A stretch of DNA of 64,000 nt from Pseudanabaena sp. UWO311 (GCF_006937785.1 NZ_SJEE01000005.1:1-64000), one strand, 5' to 3'. Numbered from the stretch's first letter, positions 25,687 through 34,904 are shown. Translations and numbers: made by a program. Notes: a model not told the origin generated them from the letters alone.

Positions 25687-27318
25687 CTAACGCACAGCCC
25701 ACAAAGAAGATGCATCGCCTAACCACCAAGGAGTTAGTGAGTCACCTAATAATTGCGAACTATCAGAAATAGAAGATGTTTGAGATTTATTGCTACCAAG
25801 AACAACGTTCGACTTGGTTAGCTCAGCACCAAACTCAAGCCCTTGGCTGGTTTGTTGTTGATCCAAGATTGAGAATCCATTATTCTGGAAATTTAGAAAA
25901 GACTGAGCAGATCCAAAATTGATAAACTGAGAAGCAGCAGATACATCCAACTCAATGGAATCTTCGCCAACCAACATTGCACCTTCAGCTTTACCCGTTA
26001 GAGCATCGATATCATCGCTATTTGACCAGTCAGTAGTAGCATAGCTATCAAAAAGCTGCAATAACTCGATATCAGCACCCTCAACGGAGTCGAAAATCGC
26101 TTCTTCTCCGAAAGCACCTTTAATTCCTTGCCACCAGCCACCTGTGCGGGCAAAATATTCTTGCCACCAGCCACCAGTACGAGCATAAAGCTCTTGCCAC
26201 CAACTACCTCTGCGGGCTTCAAGTAATGGATTAGCGATCGCTTGAGGCATATAGATGTCAGAGTTGTCAAACATCAAAGCCATGGCACTGTTGATATCTT
26301 GCGTGGTCTTTTGACCAGCAATCTGCTTAGCTTCTATTTCTAGCTGGGCAAAATTAATGGTTTTATTGATACCACCTGTGGCAATGTCCCAACCGATCGC
26401 ATCAAAAGCAATCAAATCTAAACCTGTAATTGCGGCGGTCTGACCACGCTGAATTTCTGCGTCCATGATTCCACCAGACTGCCAATGACTTGCTTGAAAG
26501 CCATTGCCACCTCTGGTCTTATCCACGCCATTATCAAAGCTACCAACAAAGGTCGCACCATTAGTCCCAAGTCCAAAGTATTGATTGCCACCAACACTTA
26601 AATCTATGTTTGTTTTGCTTCCAACCCTACTTTTATTGGAATAGCGGAAAAGGTCTAGAGGCGATGCTTCATTAACACGCTCATTTAGCCCGAAATTATA
26701 TTCTAAACTACTTAAATCACCAGCACCAACCCATGGGCGATCGATACTGCTCTGAAAGCCTAAAACATGACCAATTTCATGAACGGCTACACCAATAAAA
26801 TCTACTGACTTAGCAGGAACTGTGTTCTGACGGTTGAAGTTATAACTCCAACTCGTATTCGTCCCAGTCAGATCGCGCATGACAATGTAACCGTCAAGGA
26901 CATTACTGGCTTTAGTATCTATTCCTCTTCCTACTGACCCCACTGATTTGGCGTTAGCACTGTTGATACTCAGTTGCCATCCCATCTGTTGTGAATTGAC
27001 AAGTTGATTAGAAACAATAGCGTCATATCTCGCTTCAAATGTACTGCGATTAAAAGTCTGTGTGCGAACTACTGATTGATCGGTAGTGGTGGGATCAGCA
27101 TCATTTTTAAGGGCATTAGCATAGGTACTAAACCAATAATCGTTAGAACGAGCAATAGCCCCAGCGATGGTATTGCCAGCAAAGTCTTTTTGGACATCAA
27201 CAGCAATATTGATGGTCACATTGTCGGTCAAATATGAAGACCATATTTTGCCAGCCATCTCAAATGCAGCCATCTGAATCTGGGATACGCCTTGTGCGTA
27301 ACTAAAATTAAATTGCAT
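25687..27318 (-). CDS. NF038122-type metalloprotease with W-W repeats
   Basis: The frame opens at 27441, but the Met at 27318 has a good ribosome-binding site (CAGGAAAGTAATG) and begins MQFNFSYAQGVSQIQMAAFE, giving 543 residues. The zinc motif AVHEIGHVLGFQ near residue 180, with EASPLDLFRY and SGGIMDAEIQRGQTAAITGL after it, matches a metzincin-like cyanobacterial family. Beyond the catalytic part, around residues 365-405, the sequence repeats a unit ending in W-W-Q: GSWWQELYARTGGWWQEYFA, then RTGGWWQGIKG; the C-terminus has PWWLGD. There is no Sec signal, so export, if any, is by another route. The W-W motif echoes the small peptides nearby. Confidence 0.83.
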   Translation of the reverse strand: MQFNFSYAQGVSQIQMAAFEMAGKIWSSYLTDNVTINIAVDVQKDFAGNTIAGAIARSNDYWFSTYANALKNDADPTTTDQSVVRTQTFNRSTFEARYDAIVSNQLVNSQQMGWQLSINSANAKSVGSVGRGIDTKASNVLDGYIVMRDLTGTNTSWSYNFNRQNTVPAKSVDFIGVAVHEIGHVLGFQSSIDRPWVGAGDLSSLEYNFGLNERVNEASPLDLFRYSNKSRVGSKTNIDLSVGGNQYFGLGTNGATFVGSFDNGVDKTRGGNGFQASHWQSGGIMDAEIQRGQTAAITGLDLIAFDAIGWDIATGGINKTINFAQLEIEAKQIAGQKTTQDINSAMALMFDNSDIYMPQAIANPLLEARRGSWWQELYARTGGWWQEYFARTGGWWQGIKGAFGEEAIFDSVEGADIELLQLFDSYATTDWSNSDDIDALTGKAEGAMLVGEDSIELDVSAASQFINFGSAQSFLNFQNNGFSILDQQQTSQGLEFGAELTKSNVVLGSNKSQTSSISDSSQLLGDSLTPWWLGDASSLWAVR

Positions 27319-27479
27319 TACTTTCCTGCCCCAAAAATTCGTAAGTTGGATCCCCCCCCCAACATCAATCTCTTGAAAACAATGGACACACAAAAAAATA
27401 TATAAATTAACTGAATTAATAGCTAACTGAGTTAATTTCATTAATACGATAACGCGGACATAGATCTGTTGTCACTACC

Positions 27480-27512
27480 AAAAAGTTATTAGAAAGTTAT
27501 TAGAAAGTTATA
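27480..27512. promoter_or_regulatory. Three tandem 11-bp direct repeats upstream of metalloprotease
   Basis: AAAAAGTTATT, AGAAAGTTATT and AGAAAGTTATA are contiguous. The array begins about 160 bp upstream of the preferred start at 27318. A two-unit version stands upstream of small peptide 2. One unit per helical turn is the layout bound by OmpR/PhoB-class response regulators. Confidence 0.45.
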
Positions 27513-27523
27513 AATATTCCTGA

Positions 27524-27580
27524 ACCCACAAAGAGGGTTGAGATGGTTGCTGCACAAACATCTCAACCCTCTTTGTGGGT
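27524..27580. repeat. Long hairpin with 22-bp arms
   Basis: ACCCACAAAGAGGGTTGAGA TG pairs exactly with its complement across a 13-nt spacer. It lies upstream of the metalloprotease gene, so it is not its terminator. Confidence 0.8.
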
Positions 27581-27608
27581 TTGCCTTAAGTAAAAATATC
27601 ATTGCTAT

Positions 27609-27713
27609 GTAAGTAGCTAGGCATAATTAATTGCGAAGCAAAACCCTTAAAATTGCGCTGCTGTGGTGCATAACTTTAAGGGTTTTGGTAATTTATTTTA
27701 CACAACTACTTAG
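27609..27713 (+). repeat. Dispersed repeat family A, copy 3 (both ends present)
   Basis: Left end GTAAGTAGCTAGGCATAATT; right end, reverse-complemented, CTAAGTAGTTGTGTAAAATA. Inside, AAAACCCTTAAA pairs with its complement near 27675-27687. Terminal inverted repeats, about 105 bp and no coding capacity fit a small MITE-like element. Confidence 0.7.
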
Positions 27714-27724
27714 GATCAGAAATT

Positions 27725-27783
27725 TAATAATATCCAAATTGTTTCGACGGGCTTCGCCCGTCGAAACAATTTGGATATTATTA
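27725..27783. repeat. 28-bp-arm palindrome with TTC loop
   Basis: TAATAATATCCAAATTGTTT begins the left arm, the core is GACGGGC-TTC-GCCCGTC, and the arms match perfectly. Confidence 0.85.
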
Positions 27784-27846
27784 ACTGCACAATTTATTTA
27801 TTTTTCATGCCTTAGCAGTGAATAAGGTAGCTAGAACAAATCAAAG

Positions 27847-27894
27847 CCCAAAAGATAAAGTGGTGGTACTTTGTGCCCCACTTTATCTTTTGGG
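27847..27894. repeat. 17-bp-arm hairpin related to 8917-8977
   Basis: CCCAAAAGATAAAGTGG and its exact complement flank TGGTACTTTGTGC-like core bases. The leader TCAAAGCCCAAAAGAT equals that of the palindrome at 8917. Confidence 0.7.
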
Positions 27895-28053
27895 TAAGCA
27901 AAACTTACATCGCCATAGCCCAGAATTTTGGAGCTATAGCAATGTAAGACATTTATTGGTAATCTTGCGTTAACTTAAAGCAACATAAGTTCAGCAGAAT
28001 CTCTAGAAATATTGATCGCATTGATCGCAAAGTCGCGTTACCTAATCATTTTT

Positions 28054-28329
28054 ATGGATGCTTTTAATCCAATACCCCCAGAATGGGTCGAAAAGGCTAC
28101 ACATGCCACTGGGTTTTGCTGTCCTAAATGTGGACAGCCCCCAAGCAAGGCTAATGCTGTGTGGGTTAATCGCCGATCGCCTGTTTATACTGAAAATCAT
28201 CAACGTAAGTGGCAAGAGTTTTATCACTGTGAGTGCCAATCGGTATGGTGGGCTTGGAGCAACGATCGCCCACCATCAGAATTTAGCGATCGCGCCATTC
28301 GGAACATCTATGGCGATGATCTAATCTGA
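28054..28329 (+). CDS. Small Cys-rich (zinc-ribbon-like) protein
   Basis: The frame opens at 28012, but the Met at 28054 (MDAFNPIPPEWVEKATHATG) gives a more ordinary 91-residue protein; neither start has a strong SD. CCPKCGQ early and CECQ later could bind one zinc. Three or more Trp follow (SVWWAWSNDRPPSEFSDRAI). I recognise no named family. It ends 4 bp before comEC and so is probably co-transcribed with it. Confidence 0.7.
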   Translation: MDAFNPIPPEWVEKATHATGFCCPKCGQPPSKANAVWVNRRSPVYTENHQRKWQEFYHCECQSVWWAWSNDRPPSEFSDRAIRNIYGDDLI

Positions 28330-28333
28330 GAAA

Positions 28334-30688
28334 ATGAAATCGCAATTTGTTTTAGTTATAGCTTTATTCTTTATTGCAGGAGCCTATGCCAGTTTTTTGC
28401 CAGACTGGACAGGCTTTTATGTGGTTTTGGGCAGTGGTTTTAGCTTGTCATTAGCGGTTCCTGCCGTTTGGCGTTTAGGTCCAAAACGTTGGGTTTATCT
28501 ACTAGCAACGTTAATTGCTGTTTTTGCTTGCTTTTATGTCAAAATTCGCACGCCTCAGCCACAAGTTGAAGATATTTCTAAATATGCACCGTTGTCCAAT
28601 GCGATCGTGCGGGGACAGGTAATTGAAGCACCTAGCTTGACTCGCAGCGATCGGGCTAAGTTCTTATTAGAGGTAAAAGAGATCAATACCTCTGGAAAAT
28701 TAAATCTGAAAGATCTTACTCAACCGCCTACGACTAATCCGAGCAATCCCAGCAATACTGAAGCTAAGCCCGATGAATCTAATAAATTTGTCGCGGCTTC
28801 AGGCAAATTATATGTAACCGTGCCATTGATTGAGGTGACAGGTTTACGCTCAGGACAAGCAGTTGAGCTTTCAGGACGATTGTATTTGCCAAATCGCGCC
28901 GATAATTTTGGAGCCTTTGATTTTAAATCCTATTTAGCGCGTCAGGGTGTATTTGCGGGCATGAGTGGGCGATCGCTAATAGAAAAAGGTGATGCGCCTA
29001 GCTTTGGTGAATGGTGGTTTGTGAGTCGGATCGTTCGCACCCATGTGATGGGAGCTGGCGTACCAGAGGGTTCATTGCTTAGCTCGTTGGTTTTGGGTAG
29101 TCGGGCGGTAGATTTGCCAAGCGATCTAAAGGATGCTTTTATTCAGGCGGGATTGGCGGCAGTACTTGCCGCTTCAGGGTTTCAGGTGACATTGGTATTA
29201 GGTGCTGCGATCGCCTTGAGTCGGCATAAATCACTAAAGCTGCAATTTGTGATTGGGAGCCTTTGTTTAGGCGGATATTTGCTGCTGACAGGTGCGAGCC
29301 CATCGATTTTACGAGCCGTAGTTATGGGTTTTGGTAGTTTGATTGGTTTAGTGGTGCAACGCCGTAGCCGCCCCATTATTGGTCTAATCGTTACCGCCGT
29401 TTTGTTATTACTATATCAACCACTCTGGATTTGGGACTTAGGATTTCAGTTCAGTTTTCTTGCTACGTTCGGTCTACTCACCACTTCGAGATCAATTTCC
29501 GAACGCTTAGAATGGCTACCACCAACGATCGCTGAATTACTATCTGTACCGATCGCAGCTTACATCTGGACATTGCCCTTACAGCTATTGGTATTTGGGA
29601 AGCTTTCCCCCTATAGCTTAGTTGCTAATATTTTTACTACGCCATTAGTTTCGATATCAACCTATGGCGGCATTGTTAGCGGGCTTTTAGGAATTATTTT
29701 TGTGCCAATTGGCGCAGCGATCGCTTGGCTACTCTATCCCTTGCTGCATTGGACGATTGACCTCGCGCAATGGGTTAATACTTTGCCTAATGCTAGTACT
29801 AGCGTCGGCGCAATTAATCTCTGGCAAATGCTAATTGCCTATGGTTTGTTTATGGCGATTTGGTTAGTGCCTTGGTTTGGCAAAATGCAGCGTTGGATGA
29901 TCGCCTTTGTTTTAGCTTGCGTAGTTTTGTTTGTCCCCAATGCGATCGCTCAAGCAAATGTCTTTCAAGTAACATTGCCAGCCTTTAATGATGTCCCAAT
30001 CATGCTGATCAAAAATCAAAATCAAACGGTACTAATCAATAGCGGCGATCAACAATTTACCAGTTTTACATTGCAACCATTTTTACAAAAGCTCGGAGTT
30101 AATCGCATTGATTGGGCAATATCCACAGATACGCAGCCTGATGTCAGCGACGGTTGGAATACTCTGATATCTGGCCCAGTAGAGATCTCTCAGTTTCGGG
30201 ATATCAGTCTCGGTGTCACTCCAAAACCTTATCAAAATCTCCAACAAGCTCTCGCTAATGCAAAAACTCCTCTAGCTTCGCTCAAGGTTGGCGAAACCTT
30301 GACGATTAATAATCAAGTAGATATTCAACTACTCAATCAATCCCCTGATGTTTTAAAGATCAAAACTGGTGAACTTACTTGGTTGTTACTGCCTAATGCC
30401 GATCCTAAATCTCAACAAGCTATCTCTACCAAAAAAGATCTACTTCCTAAACTATCTGCGAATATACTCTGGTGGACAGGTGGGCAAATAGAACCTGCGG
30501 TTTTGCAAGCGATCAATCCTAAAGTTGCGATCGCTTCTGCAACTAGCGTTGTGGAAGCCATGGTCAACCAACTTTATGAAGCTAAAATCAGAGTATTTTA
30601 TACAGGTCGCGACGGTGCAATTCAGTGGACACCTGACAAAGACTTTCATACCCTCCGCGATCAACAAGACACGCGATCGCCTATCTAA
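28334..30688 (+). CDS. comEC: ComEC/Rec2 DNA-uptake channel protein
   Basis: 784 residues. The layout is N-terminal membrane segments, a DUF4131 OB-like region (about 75-215, with LYVTVPLIEVTGLRSGQAVE), the Competence membrane domain (about 235-530: LAAVLAASGFQVTLVLGAAI, SILRAVVMGFGSLIGL), and a C-terminal metallo-beta-lactamase-like region (about 545-784). In that last region the zinc-binding HxHxDH is absent (KLGVNRIDWAISTDTQPDVS), so the nuclease-like domain is degenerate. ComEC moves single-stranded DNA across the inner membrane in natural transformation. A terminator follows within 10 bp. Confidence 0.93.
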   Translation: MKSQFVLVIALFFIAGAYASFLPDWTGFYVVLGSGFSLSLAVPAVWRLGPKRWVYLLATLIAVFACFYVKIRTPQPQVEDISKYAPLSNAIVRGQVIEAPSLTRSDRAKFLLEVKEINTSGKLNLKDLTQPPTTNPSNPSNTEAKPDESNKFVAASGKLYVTVPLIEVTGLRSGQAVELSGRLYLPNRADNFGAFDFKSYLARQGVFAGMSGRSLIEKGDAPSFGEWWFVSRIVRTHVMGAGVPEGSLLSSLVLGSRAVDLPSDLKDAFIQAGLAAVLAASGFQVTLVLGAAIALSRHKSLKLQFVIGSLCLGGYLLLTGASPSILRAVVMGFGSLIGLVVQRRSRPIIGLIVTAVLLLLYQPLWIWDLGFQFSFLATFGLLTTSRSISERLEWLPPTIAELLSVPIAAYIWTLPLQLLVFGKLSPYSLVANIFTTPLVSISTYGGIVSGLLGIIFVPIGAAIAWLLYPLLHWTIDLAQWVNTLPNASTSVGAINLWQMLIAYGLFMAIWLVPWFGKMQRWMIAFVLACVVLFVPNAIAQANVFQVTLPAFNDVPIMLIKNQNQTVLINSGDQQFTSFTLQPFLQKLGVNRIDWAISTDTQPDVSDGWNTLISGPVEISQFRDISLGVTPKPYQNLQQALANAKTPLASLKVGETLTINNQVDIQLLNQSPDVLKIKTGELTWLLLPNADPKSQQAISTKKDLLPKLSANILWWTGGQIEPAVLQAINPKVAIASATSVVEAMVNQLYEAKIRVFYTGRDGAIQWTPDKDFHTLRDQQDTRSPI

Positions 30689-30696
30689 ATTAACGC

Positions 30697-30721
30697 AAAA
30701 AACTCGCTGCGCGAGTTTTTT
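30697..30721 (+). terminator. Terminator of comEC
   Basis: AAAAAACTCGC, loop TGC, GCGAGTTTTTT, directly after the comEC stop codon; bidirectional in form and also downstream of the convergent acyl-CoA dehydrogenase gene. Confidence 0.9.
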
Positions 30722-30754
30722 GGGTATACCGATCAATTTGCAATCAGATTAAAT

Positions 30755-31966
30755 CTAATCGTCAATTTCGCCATATTCATATAAAGTTTCAAAGCCTAAT
30801 TTATCCAAGCAACGATCTGATGGCCATGGTCTCATAATTGCTCCACAACAACTATCTCGATAAAGTCTTTCTAGCGGTAAGGTCTTCAAAAGAGACTGCC
30901 CACCACAAACTCGAATAGCTAAGCGACATAACTCATTAGAGTTTTCCATGATTGTGTAGTTGGCAGCATATATCCTTAATCTTTTATCTTTACTTGGATT
31001 AAATTGAGTCTCGTTAATTACTGTGTGAAATAAAGCTTTAGTTTGCTCTAACTTAATAAACATTTCTGCAACAACAAATTGTTTTATTTTGTCTTTTCTA
31101 CGTTTAATTGGAGGTATTCCTTCTACTTCTCCACGGAGATATTTAACCGTGAAATCATAAGCTGCTTGGGCAATCCCCATATAAGTAGAAGCTAATGTAA
31201 AAAATATATATGGATAGTACTGAGTAAGTTTGAAGTAAATATTATTTGGTAATAGCTGAGCATCGTCATTGACGAATACATCCTTAAAAATCAAGGTTCG
31301 AGAAACAGTACCTCGCATTCCAAGAGGATCCCATTTACCTGTTACTTCCACACCTTTAGCATCAGCAGGAATAGCTAAATAAATAGCATCTTCGACAGAT
31401 GCCATATTCTTTTGCTCAGTACAAACAACCCCATAGTAATTAGCAACACCAGAAAGAGATGCAAAGATTTTTGTTCCGTTAACGATCCATCCACCATCAA
31501 CTTTTTTGGCACTTGTTTGATAGGACTTACCCATAGAGACTCCTGCACCTGCCTCAGAAATAGGTTGAGAATAGATGGCTTTTTCTCTCACTATTCTTGA
31601 GAAATGCTTTACTTGATAAAGCTCACATTCTTCTCTTTGTGCTTCTGTCATTGGGAGTTCTTTGCTCAACACTAACCATAAAGTTGAGCAAATGTGCATG
31701 TTATACGTAAGAGCTGTAGCACCACAATAACGAGCTATTTCAGACGATATTAAGCAATAAGTAGCAAAATCAGCACCAATTCCTCCGTACTCTTGGGGAA
31801 TACATAAAGCCAAAAATCCATGCTCTCTTAAATCTTGATAATTTTCGTGAGGAAAAGAGGCTTGCTCATCATACAAATGTGCGCGAGGAGCAAAATTCTT
31901 AATACCCAATTGTCTGATTGTTTCAATCAAGTATTTTTGCTTACTTGTCAAATCTTCAAAGTCCAA
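30755..31966 (-). CDS. Acyl-CoA dehydrogenase family flavoprotein
   Basis: 403 residues, full length. N-terminal helical domain (to about 125, LALCIPQEYGGIGADFATYC), middle beta domain (QPISEAGAGVSMGKSYQTSA; GGWIVNGTKIFASLSGVANY; DPLGMRGTVSR) and C-terminal helices with YTIMENSNELCRLAIRVCGG. These proteins oxidise acyl thioesters with FAD. Cyanobacteria generally lack fatty-acid beta-oxidation, so the role is more likely in a specialised pathway. No other pathway gene is adjacent. The gene contains no GCGATCGC octamer, unlike its neighbours, which is compatible with recent acquisition. Confidence 0.92.
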   Translation of the reverse strand: MDFEDLTSKQKYLIETIRQLGIKNFAPRAHLYDEQASFPHENYQDLREHGFLALCIPQEYGGIGADFATYCLISSEIARYCGATALTYNMHICSTLWLVLSKELPMTEAQREECELYQVKHFSRIVREKAIYSQPISEAGAGVSMGKSYQTSAKKVDGGWIVNGTKIFASLSGVANYYGVVCTEQKNMASVEDAIYLAIPADAKGVEVTGKWDPLGMRGTVSRTLIFKDVFVNDDAQLLPNNIYFKLTQYYPYIFFTLASTYMGIAQAAYDFTVKYLRGEVEGIPPIKRRKDKIKQFVVAEMFIKLEQTKALFHTVINETQFNPSKDKRLRIYAANYTIMENSNELCRLAIRVCGGQSLLKTLPLERLYRDSCCGAIMRPWPSDRCLDKLGFETLYEYGEIDD

Positions 31967-32366
31967 TTTTTATATTCCAATAAATTAGATAGAGGGTGTT
32001 GCAATGGAATTTTGGTCTTACTCAGTCTGATTGACGGAGATATCGACAAGTATCGTATTTGCAGATTAAATTGATATTGCTGGAATTTTAACGCAAATAT
32101 GATTTTATTTCAATATTTAAGAATAAATTGACTTAGATTATTCTATAAGTTAAATGAAATTGCATCAATAAACTTAATCGGGAATAAATGAAAGCATTAC
32201 TTAGTAAAGTTTTGGCACTGGACAGTTAAGGCGTGATCAACGTATTTGTGTTTTTTTTGCCGTCATGCAATGGGCGTTTCAACACTTATCTCCGATTAGC
32301 TGACCAATGCCTATTCGCATAAATGTACAATTATGATGCAACATCCAAATTGTCTAAAGTAAGGTT
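31967..32366. other. Divergent promoter region
   Basis: 400 bp between the acyl-CoA dehydrogenase and the first of two TPR-CHAT genes. AT-rich, without notable palindromes and without a plausible open frame. Confidence 0.5.
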
Positions 32367-34904
32367 ATGGCTACAAAGACTTCCTCTCTAGTTTTGGTTA
32401 TGACATTAGCAATCTTTGGTCTGATGATGCCACCAGATTCCCAAAATATGATTGGGGTAGCACAGACAACCAAAAACACTGAGACAGAAGCAGAAAAGCT
32501 CATCGAATTAGGACATCAGCAAATTGACAAAAGTCAATATCGCGAAGCTTCTCAGTCATTTCAAAAAGCATTAGATATCTATCAAGTTATAAATGATCGA
32601 GAGGGGGTAGCCTTTGCATTGATCGGTCTAGGTAGAAACCATAATAGTTTTGGACAATATCAAAAAGCAATTAGTTCTTACCAGCAAGCTTTAGGAATTG
32701 CCAAAGAAACTAGCGATCGCACTATTGAAGCAACTTCTTTAAATGGATTGGGAGAAGCTTACGATAATCTTGGACAATATCAGAAATCAATAGACTTCCA
32801 CCAACAATCCCTGACTATCTTTAAGCAGATTGGCTATCGCGTTGGAGAAGCAGATGCGCTCAATGGACTTGCTGATGTCCATGAAAGCGTAGGGCTGTAC
32901 CAAAAAGCACTTGGTTTCTACGAGCAGTCTCTAGTGATCAGAAGGCAAATTGGCGATCGCGTTGGAGAAGCATATTCGCTGAATGGATTGGGATATGTTT
33001 ATGACAGTTTAGAGCAGTATGCAAAATCAATTGAATTGAATGAGCAATCTCTGGTAATCAGAAAACAAATCGGTGATCTTAAGGGGCAGGGAAATTCGTT
33101 CTACACTCTAGGCAGCACTTACAGCAGTTTAGAGCAATATCAAAAAGCCATAGGTTTCTACGAACAGTCTTTAGAAATCTTCAAAAAAATAGGCGATCTC
33201 AATGGGGTAGTATATGCTCTCAACGGTTTGGGCTATGCCCATGGTAGCCTCGAAAAATATGCAGAATCCATAGATTTCTTGCAGCAATCTTTGTCTATAT
33301 CTAAACAAATTGGCGATCGCTACAGCGAAGGATATTCGCTTGAACATTTGGGTCTTGCCTTTAGCAATCTTAAGCAAACTGAACTGGCAATTCTCTTTTA
33401 TAAGCAGGCTGTCAACATTCATGAATCAATTCGTAAAGACATTCGCCAATTACCGAAGGAAGTGCAAAAGTCCTATCTAGCCACTGTCGAAGGTAGCTAT
33501 CGTCAACTTGCTGACTTACTTCTCAAACAAGATCGAATTTTTGAAGCTCAGCAGGTTTTAGATCTGCTCAAAGTCCAAGAACTCAGCGATTATCTTCGCA
33601 CAGTGCGCGGTAATGATGAAACTGAAAAAGGCTTAAGCCTCCAAACTCCTGAACAGACTATCATTGCTTTAGCGATCGAACTCAATAACCTCCAACAAAA
33701 AGATCGCGACAACAAGTTATCGGCTTCAGAAAAACAACGTCTTAGCCAACTCGTCCAATCAGAACAAAATCAAAAGAAGCAATTTAATGCTTTTTTGAAT
33801 AATCCTGAAGTTCAAAAACTGATTGAAGAACTGCGCCGTAATGAAAAACAAACCATCGATCCTGTAAATCTCCAAGCTCTGCGCAAAGATATTCTTACCC
33901 AGAGTCCTAACGCAGTGATGCTCTATCCTCTTGTTCTTGCAGATCGTCTTGAATTAATCTTGATTACTGCAAAAACTCCGCCAATCCGCCACACTATTAA
34001 ACTAAAGCGAGAAGAACTGAATAAAGAAATTATTGACTTTATAACTGGATTGCGAGATGCAAGCTCCGATGATGTGAAAGAGCCTGCACAAAAATTCTAT
34101 ACATGGTTAATCAAACCCTTTGAGAGCGAGTTAGAACAACTCAAAATTGATACGATCATCTATGCCCCTGATTCAAAACTGCGCTATATTCCTTTGTCTG
34201 CTCTTTATGATGGCAAAAAATGGCTGGCTGAAAAATATCGTACTAACAGTATTACGGCTCAATCACTTACCAAATTTAATCCAAAACCGATCGCAAAGCC
34301 ACGGATTTTAGCTGGAGCTTTTGGTGGTAAGAGTGATGTTCAGCGAGCAGGATTTAATGGATTGCCTGCAACTTTAGTAGAAGTCCAAAAAATCTCTGAT
34401 CGCTTTGCGGATACCACAAGCTTACTCGAATCTGATTTCACCAAAAACATTACTGAATCCAAAGCAAACTCTTATTCAATTCTGCATTTAGCTACTCATG
34501 GTCATCTCTCGGTCGGTAAGCCTGAAGAATCATTTATTCTATTTGGCAATGGCGATAAGGCAACAATTAGTGATATTCGCGACTGGAAATTAAATAATGT
34601 CGATCTGGTGGTTTTGAGTGCTTGTCAATCAGGGCTAGGGGCTAAGCTAGGCAGTGGCGTAGAGATTCTCGGTTTGGGATATCAGATGCAAGCAGCAGGG
34701 GCAAGAGTAGCGATCGCTTCTTTGTGGAAAGTCGATGACAATGGTACACAAGCACTGATGACAAATTTTTATAGTGAGTTACAAAAGGGAGATGTCCCTA
34801 TTGCGGAAGCATTACGTCGAGCGCAAGTTTCTCTAATTCAATCAAAGAATTTTAACCATCCCTATTATTGGTCGGCATTTTTTGCGATCGGGAATGGACT
34901 GTAG
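32367..34904 (+). CDS. TPR-CHAT protein 2 (caspase-like)
   Basis: 845 residues. A signal peptide or anchor (LVLVMTLAIFGLMMPPDSQN) starts the protein. About eight TPRs of 40 residues follow (about 40-370; consensus near ALNGLGYVYDSLEQYAKSIE), then a helical linker, then CHAT at about 545-845 with H711 (HLATHG) and C753 (LSACQSG) and the usual SLWKVDDNGT and HPYYWSAFFAIGNGL. It is 82 bp upstream of a second gene of the same type. The export signal places the peptidase outside the cytoplasm or membrane-bound. Substrate unknown. Confidence 0.93.
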   Translation: MATKTSSLVLVMTLAIFGLMMPPDSQNMIGVAQTTKNTETEAEKLIELGHQQIDKSQYREASQSFQKALDIYQVINDREGVAFALIGLGRNHNSFGQYQKAISSYQQALGIAKETSDRTIEATSLNGLGEAYDNLGQYQKSIDFHQQSLTIFKQIGYRVGEADALNGLADVHESVGLYQKALGFYEQSLVIRRQIGDRVGEAYSLNGLGYVYDSLEQYAKSIELNEQSLVIRKQIGDLKGQGNSFYTLGSTYSSLEQYQKAIGFYEQSLEIFKKIGDLNGVVYALNGLGYAHGSLEKYAESIDFLQQSLSISKQIGDRYSEGYSLEHLGLAFSNLKQTELAILFYKQAVNIHESIRKDIRQLPKEVQKSYLATVEGSYRQLADLLLKQDRIFEAQQVLDLLKVQELSDYLRTVRGNDETEKGLSLQTPEQTIIALAIELNNLQQKDRDNKLSASEKQRLSQLVQSEQNQKKQFNAFLNNPEVQKLIEELRRNEKQTIDPVNLQALRKDILTQSPNAVMLYPLVLADRLELILITAKTPPIRHTIKLKREELNKEIIDFITGLRDASSDDVKEPAQKFYTWLIKPFESELEQLKIDTIIYAPDSKLRYIPLSALYDGKKWLAEKYRTNSITAQSLTKFNPKPIAKPRILAGAFGGKSDVQRAGFNGLPATLVEVQKISDRFADTTSLLESDFTKNITESKANSYSILHLATHGHLSVGKPEESFILFGNGDKATISDIRDWKLNNVDLVVLSACQSGLGAKLGSGVEILGLGYQMQAAGARVAIASLWKVDDNGTQALMTNFYSELQKGDVPIAEALRRAQVSLIQSKNFNHPYYWSAFFAIGNGL

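Larger units (their letters stand above)
27442..28011. other. Repeat-rich intergenic region
   Basis: About 570 bp between the divergent metalloprotease and the small Cys-rich gene. It contains three 11-bp direct repeats (27480-27512), a long imperfect hairpin (27524-27580), a complete family A repeat (27609-27713), a perfect 28-bp-arm palindrome (27725-27783) and another hairpin (27847-27894). Nothing looks coding. Confidence 0.7.
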
